Source: Anaerobacillus sp. (lineage in GTDB: Bacteria > Bacillota > Bacilli > Bacillales_H > Anaerobacillaceae). From it: a stretch of 8,530 bases of DNA. Positions 6,405-8,530 of the stretch are shown here, piece after piece (positions within the stretch are counted from its first letter, which is position 1; every line of letters begins with the position of its first letter). The DNA lies in NCBI GenBank assembly GCA_007120055.1, contig SKOL01000543.1, positions 1 through 8,530 on the forward strand. The letters run 5' to 3'. The notes under the pieces are model-generated. The model saw only the letters and a list, made by a program, of their open reading frames with translations. It did no database searches and was not told where the DNA came from. Made by a program: the position numbers and the translations under genes.

Positions 6405-6550
6405 TAAATATTTACCAGTTTAATGAATTTCATAATCCATTATCCCCGTCACTAAGGTCAATATATAGTTGTGTAAAACCATTCGCAAACTATATATTGT
6501 GTATTTGACTCATTATTGGTAATTATGAAATTCACTCAGTTAATAATTTA
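6405..6550. repeat. Second long imperfect palindrome, next to the sulfite oxidase gene
   Basis: The core spans 6424-6534. The outer arm TGAATTTCATAAT (6424-6436) pairs perfectly with ATTATGAAATTCA (6522-6534), and the inner arm CAATATATAGTT (6459-6470) with AACTATATATTG (6488-6499). Both pairs share one axis at 6479 with 22 nt between arms on each side. Weaker symmetry (TAAAT 6405-6409, ATTTA 6546-6550) carries it to the stop codon of the minus-strand gene. The sequence is AT-rich and holds no coding region. It may be a degenerate MITE-like element or a folded 3' region of the converging transcripts. Confidence 0.65.
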
Positions 6551-7618
6551 TTCAATTTTAACTTTGATTTTATCTACAGCATTATAACCGTAGCCTTTTC
6601 GGTTCCAGAAAGGGTTATTTGGTTGTTTTCTATGATTAGAATCTGTGGCCCTTGTCATAATCGTATACTCCCCCTTAGTTTCTACGGACCATTCATACGA
6701 CCAAGAAGTCCAACCATATTTATTTTTATCGTGACTTTCTATAGTTGTATTTGACCAGGTCCTTCCATTATCAGTACTAATTTCAACTTTTTTTATAAAA
6801 CCTTCACCTGTCCAAGCGATCCCTTTAATGAAATGTTTACCTGTTTGAAGAATTTCCATGTCTAATGGTTTTTGTATGGTGGAGTTTACGTTTATTTTTG
6901 TGACAGGAAAAGCCCTGTTGTTGTCATCTTTGTTTGGATAGTAAACGTAATCGAGAGTTTGAAAAGGTCCTTTAAAAGTTGATTCGATAGCTGTAATTTG
7001 TTTAATCCATTTTACAGAAGCCATACCATACCATTGTGGAACAATTAACCTTAAAGGATATCCATGCTTGAACGTAATAGGTCTATTATTATATTCATAA
7101 GCAATAATTGTATCTGGGTGAAGTGCCTTATATAGTGGTAAGCTTCTAGCATAAGGATAGACATTATTTAAGTCCGTTCTTTTTCCAAAATCATACCCTT
7201 CCACAACAACTTCTTGTGCTTCAGCATTTAATCCCGACAACTCAAGAAGAGTTTTTAGCGGTACCCCTTTCCAATACCCTTGGCTAATAGCTCCTTTTCC
7301 CCACTGCTCTCCAAAGGTTTTAGGTTCAAAAAAACTACGCTTGTCTCCGGAACATTCTAGTACTACTTTTATTGTTTTTGATGGAAGTTGGAGAATATCT
7401 TGTACGGAAACGAATTGAGGTTTTGTTACTGAACCATTTATAGCAATCGAATAGTTTGAGTAAGGAAGTGTTGGATAAGGGAAGTGATTTCGTCTATAAA
7501 ATAAATGGTTGCCTACAATATCGTTTTCTATAAAGTGAATAGGTGTTTCTTGATTTTCAGGTTGTAAACTAAGAGTTTTTAAGTACGGCCTAACAATGAC
7601 GGAGTAGCGATTAAACAT
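6548..7618 (-). CDS. Sulfite oxidase family molybdopterin oxidoreductase
   Basis: A molybdenum-cofactor enzyme of the sulfite oxidase family, 356 residues. Members oxidise sulfite to sulfate or perform related oxygen-atom transfer. YRRNHFPYP (41-49) matches the cofactor-pocket RNH motif of sulfite oxidases, and VLECSGDKRSFF (86-97) supplies Cys89 as the expected molybdenum ligand. GYPLRLIVPQWYGMASVKWI (186-205) is the family hallmark with substrate-pocket Arg190. Residues about 245-352 form the Ig-like dimerisation domain (WTGEGFIKKVEISTDNGRTW at 269-288, then NRKGYGYNAVDKI at 339-351). It lacks a Tat or Sec signal and a heme domain, so it appears cytoplasmic as in several Bacillus homologues, and its electron acceptor is unknown. 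The start is ATG at 7618, preceded by AGGAGG at 7629-7624 with 5-nt spacing. It is monocistronic here, converges with the catabolic operon and diverges from the ABC gene. Actual use of sulfite is not shown. Confidence 0.9.
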   Translation of the reverse strand: MFNRYSVIVRPYLKTLSLQPENQETPIHFIENDIVGNHLFYRRNHFPYPTLPYSNYSIAINGSVTKPQFVSVQDILQLPSKTIKVVLECSGDKRSFFEPKTFGEQWGKGAISQGYWKGVPLKTLLELSGLNAEAQEVVVEGYDFGKRTDLNNVYPYARSLPLYKALHPDTIIAYEYNNRPITFKHGYPLRLIVPQWYGMASVKWIKQITAIESTFKGPFQTLDYVYYPNKDDNNRAFPVTKINVNSTIQKPLDMEILQTGKHFIKGIAWTGEGFIKKVEISTDNGRTWSNTTIESHDKNKYGWTSWSYEWSVETKGEYTIMTRATDSNHRKQPNNPFWNRKGYGYNAVDKIKVKIE

Positions 7619-7623
7619 AAGTT

Positions 7624-7629
7624 CCTCCT
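7624..7629 (-). promoter_or_regulatory. Ribosome binding site of the sulfite oxidase gene
   Basis: On the minus strand AGGAGG lies 5 nt before ATG 7618, which fixes the start. Further upstream (7630-7720) I found AT-rich boxes such as CATAAT but none with a convincing -35 partner. Confidence 0.75.
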
Positions 7630-7739
7630 AATTTAAAAGAATGGTAATATATTATGATGTTTGAAGGTATTTAGAACATATAAGGGGAATAATTGTTTTT
7701 CTCCACCTCTAGACCGAAGAAAGTTCAACCTCTCGCATG

Positions 7740-7768
7740 TTTAATTAAAAAATCTTTCTACTTATAAT
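7740..7768 (+). promoter_or_regulatory. Putative sigma-A promoter for the ABC transporter gene
   Basis: TATAAT at 7763-7768 is a perfect -10 box. Seventeen nt upstream, TTTAAT (7740-7745) is a poor -35 (3 of 6 consensus bases). It lies about 48 nt before the TTG start, a sensible leader length. No operator was recognised. Confidence 0.45.
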
Positions 7769-7815
7769 GGAAATATAGTAATCAATAAGGTTTATGAGAG
7801 GAAGGAAGGGTGTCA

Positions 7816-8530
7816 TTGGAAAAAATTATTGAAGTTCGTGGTATAAACAAGCAGTATGTAAAAAGAAAAACGAAAGAAGTCATTACCGCTGTTAGTGATG
7901 TCTCATTTGATGTGCATCGTGGTGAGGTGCTAGGTTTATTAGGTCCAAATGGGGCTGGGAAAACGTCAACGATTAAGATGATTTGTGGCCTACTACAGGC
8001 GGATGCTGGATCTATTCATATAAATGGATTAGATATAAAGAAAAAGAGATTAAAATCTTTAAAACATATTAGTGCTGTACTAGAAGGAAACCGGAACTTA
8101 TATTGGCGTTTAACGGTTCGAGAAAATTTAGAATATTTTGCGGGGAATCGAGGGCTTTCTCGAAAAGACGTAAAAGAGAAAGTAGAAAAATTATTAAAAC
8201 AGTTTCGCTTAAAAGAAAAAGAAAATGAACTTGTTAACGGTTTATCTCGTGGGATGCAGCAAAAGCTTGCGATCGCAGTCGCATTACTCGCAAACACTGA
8301 AGTCATTTTATTAGATGAACCGACGTTAGGGTTAGATGTTGAAATTAGTTATGAACTACGAGAACTACTTAGGATGATCGTCAAGGAAGAAAAACGGACA
8401 ATTATCATAAGTTCACACGATATGCCTGTTGTTCAAGAATTATGTGATCGCACAATTATCATCAATAAAGGAACGGTTGTCGTTGATGAGAAGGTGGAGA
8501 ATTTACTAAAGTTGTTTGAAACGAGAGCCT
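7816..8530 (+). CDS. ABC transporter ATP-binding protein (3' end outside window)
   Basis: ATPase subunit of an ABC-2 type exporter of the DrrA/CcmA-like group, energising transport through a membrane partner presumably encoded just downstream. The frame is open to the right edge (238 codons seen). Visible motifs are Walker A GPNGAGKTS (43-51), AVLEGNRNLYW (87-97, Glu90 where the Q-loop glutamine usually stands), signature LSRGMQQ (143-149), Walker B VILLDEPTLGLD (163-174, catalytic Glu168) and the switch SSHD (199-202, His201). The LEGNRNLYW and LSRGMQQ variants recur together in a subgroup of ABC-2 ATPases, so the protein should be functional. The start TTG 7816 has GGAAGGG at 7804-7810 with 5-nt spacing. 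An in-frame GTG at 7810 would add two residues but overlaps that site. The substrate cannot be told from this subunit. A minus-strand open frame inside it (8016-8306) is a shadow. Confidence 0.88.
   Translation, partial: MEKIIEVRGINKQYVKRKTKEVITAVSDVSFDVHRGEVLGLLGPNGAGKTSTIKMICGLLQADAGSIHINGLDIKKKRLKSLKHISAVLEGNRNLYWRLTVRENLEYFAGNRGLSRKDVKEKVEKLLKQFRLKEKENELVNGLSRGMQQKLAIAVALLANTEVILLDEPTLGLDVEISYELRELLRMIVKEEKRTIIISSHDMPVVQELCDRTIIINKGTVVVDEKVENLLKLFETRA

Noticed and set aside
8016..8306. Minus-strand open frame of 96 codons
   Set aside because: It lies opposite the ABC ATPase motifs and its Phe/Ser-rich product is the mirror of Lys/Glu-rich coding sequence.
1..8530. CRISPR array, tRNA or rRNA gene
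   Set aside because: No regularly spaced direct repeats, no cloverleaf-like segment and no rRNA-like sequence were seen in the short spacers available.

Overview
The window looks like chromosome from a low-GC Firmicute, most likely a Bacillaceae member of the salt- or alkali-tolerant type. The reasons are strong purine-rich ribosome binding sites, frequent TTG and GTG starts, AT-rich codon use and protein sequences of Bacillus character. Genus cannot be fixed from the sequence alone.

Positions 1-6307 hold five plus-strand genes that read as one catabolic module. The first is the 3' part of an ectoine hydrolase (doeA/eutD type, peptidase M24 fold), whose start lies before the window. After a 187-bp gap containing a long imperfect palindrome come four closely spaced genes, probably one operon: a PLP enzyme of the cystathionine gamma-synthase family, an M20D amidohydrolase/deacetylase, a short homoserine dehydrogenase without an ACT domain, and an NAD(P)-dependent aldehyde dehydrogenase. 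A stem-loop that looks like a terminator closes the set.

In the known ectoine pathway, DoeA opens the ring to N-acetyl-2,4-diaminobutyrate (ADABA), DoeB deacetylates it, DoeD transaminates diaminobutyrate (DABA) to aspartate semialdehyde, and DoeC oxidises that to aspartate. Here neither the AstE-like DoeB nor the class III transaminase DoeD is visible. The M20D enzyme could replace DoeB. The PLP enzyme plus homoserine dehydrogenase could replace DoeD, going DABA to homoserine to aspartate semialdehyde, with the aldehyde dehydrogenase acting as DoeC. That route is inference from gene content and is the most interesting thing in the window.

The right part is unrelated. A second long imperfect palindrome (about 6405-6550) separates the operon from a minus-strand sulfite-oxidase-family molybdoenzyme (6548-7618). 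A divergent plus-strand ABC transporter ATPase (from 7816) runs off the right edge. The 197-bp divergent spacer has a reasonable TATAAT box for the ABC gene and no convincing promoter for the molybdoenzyme.
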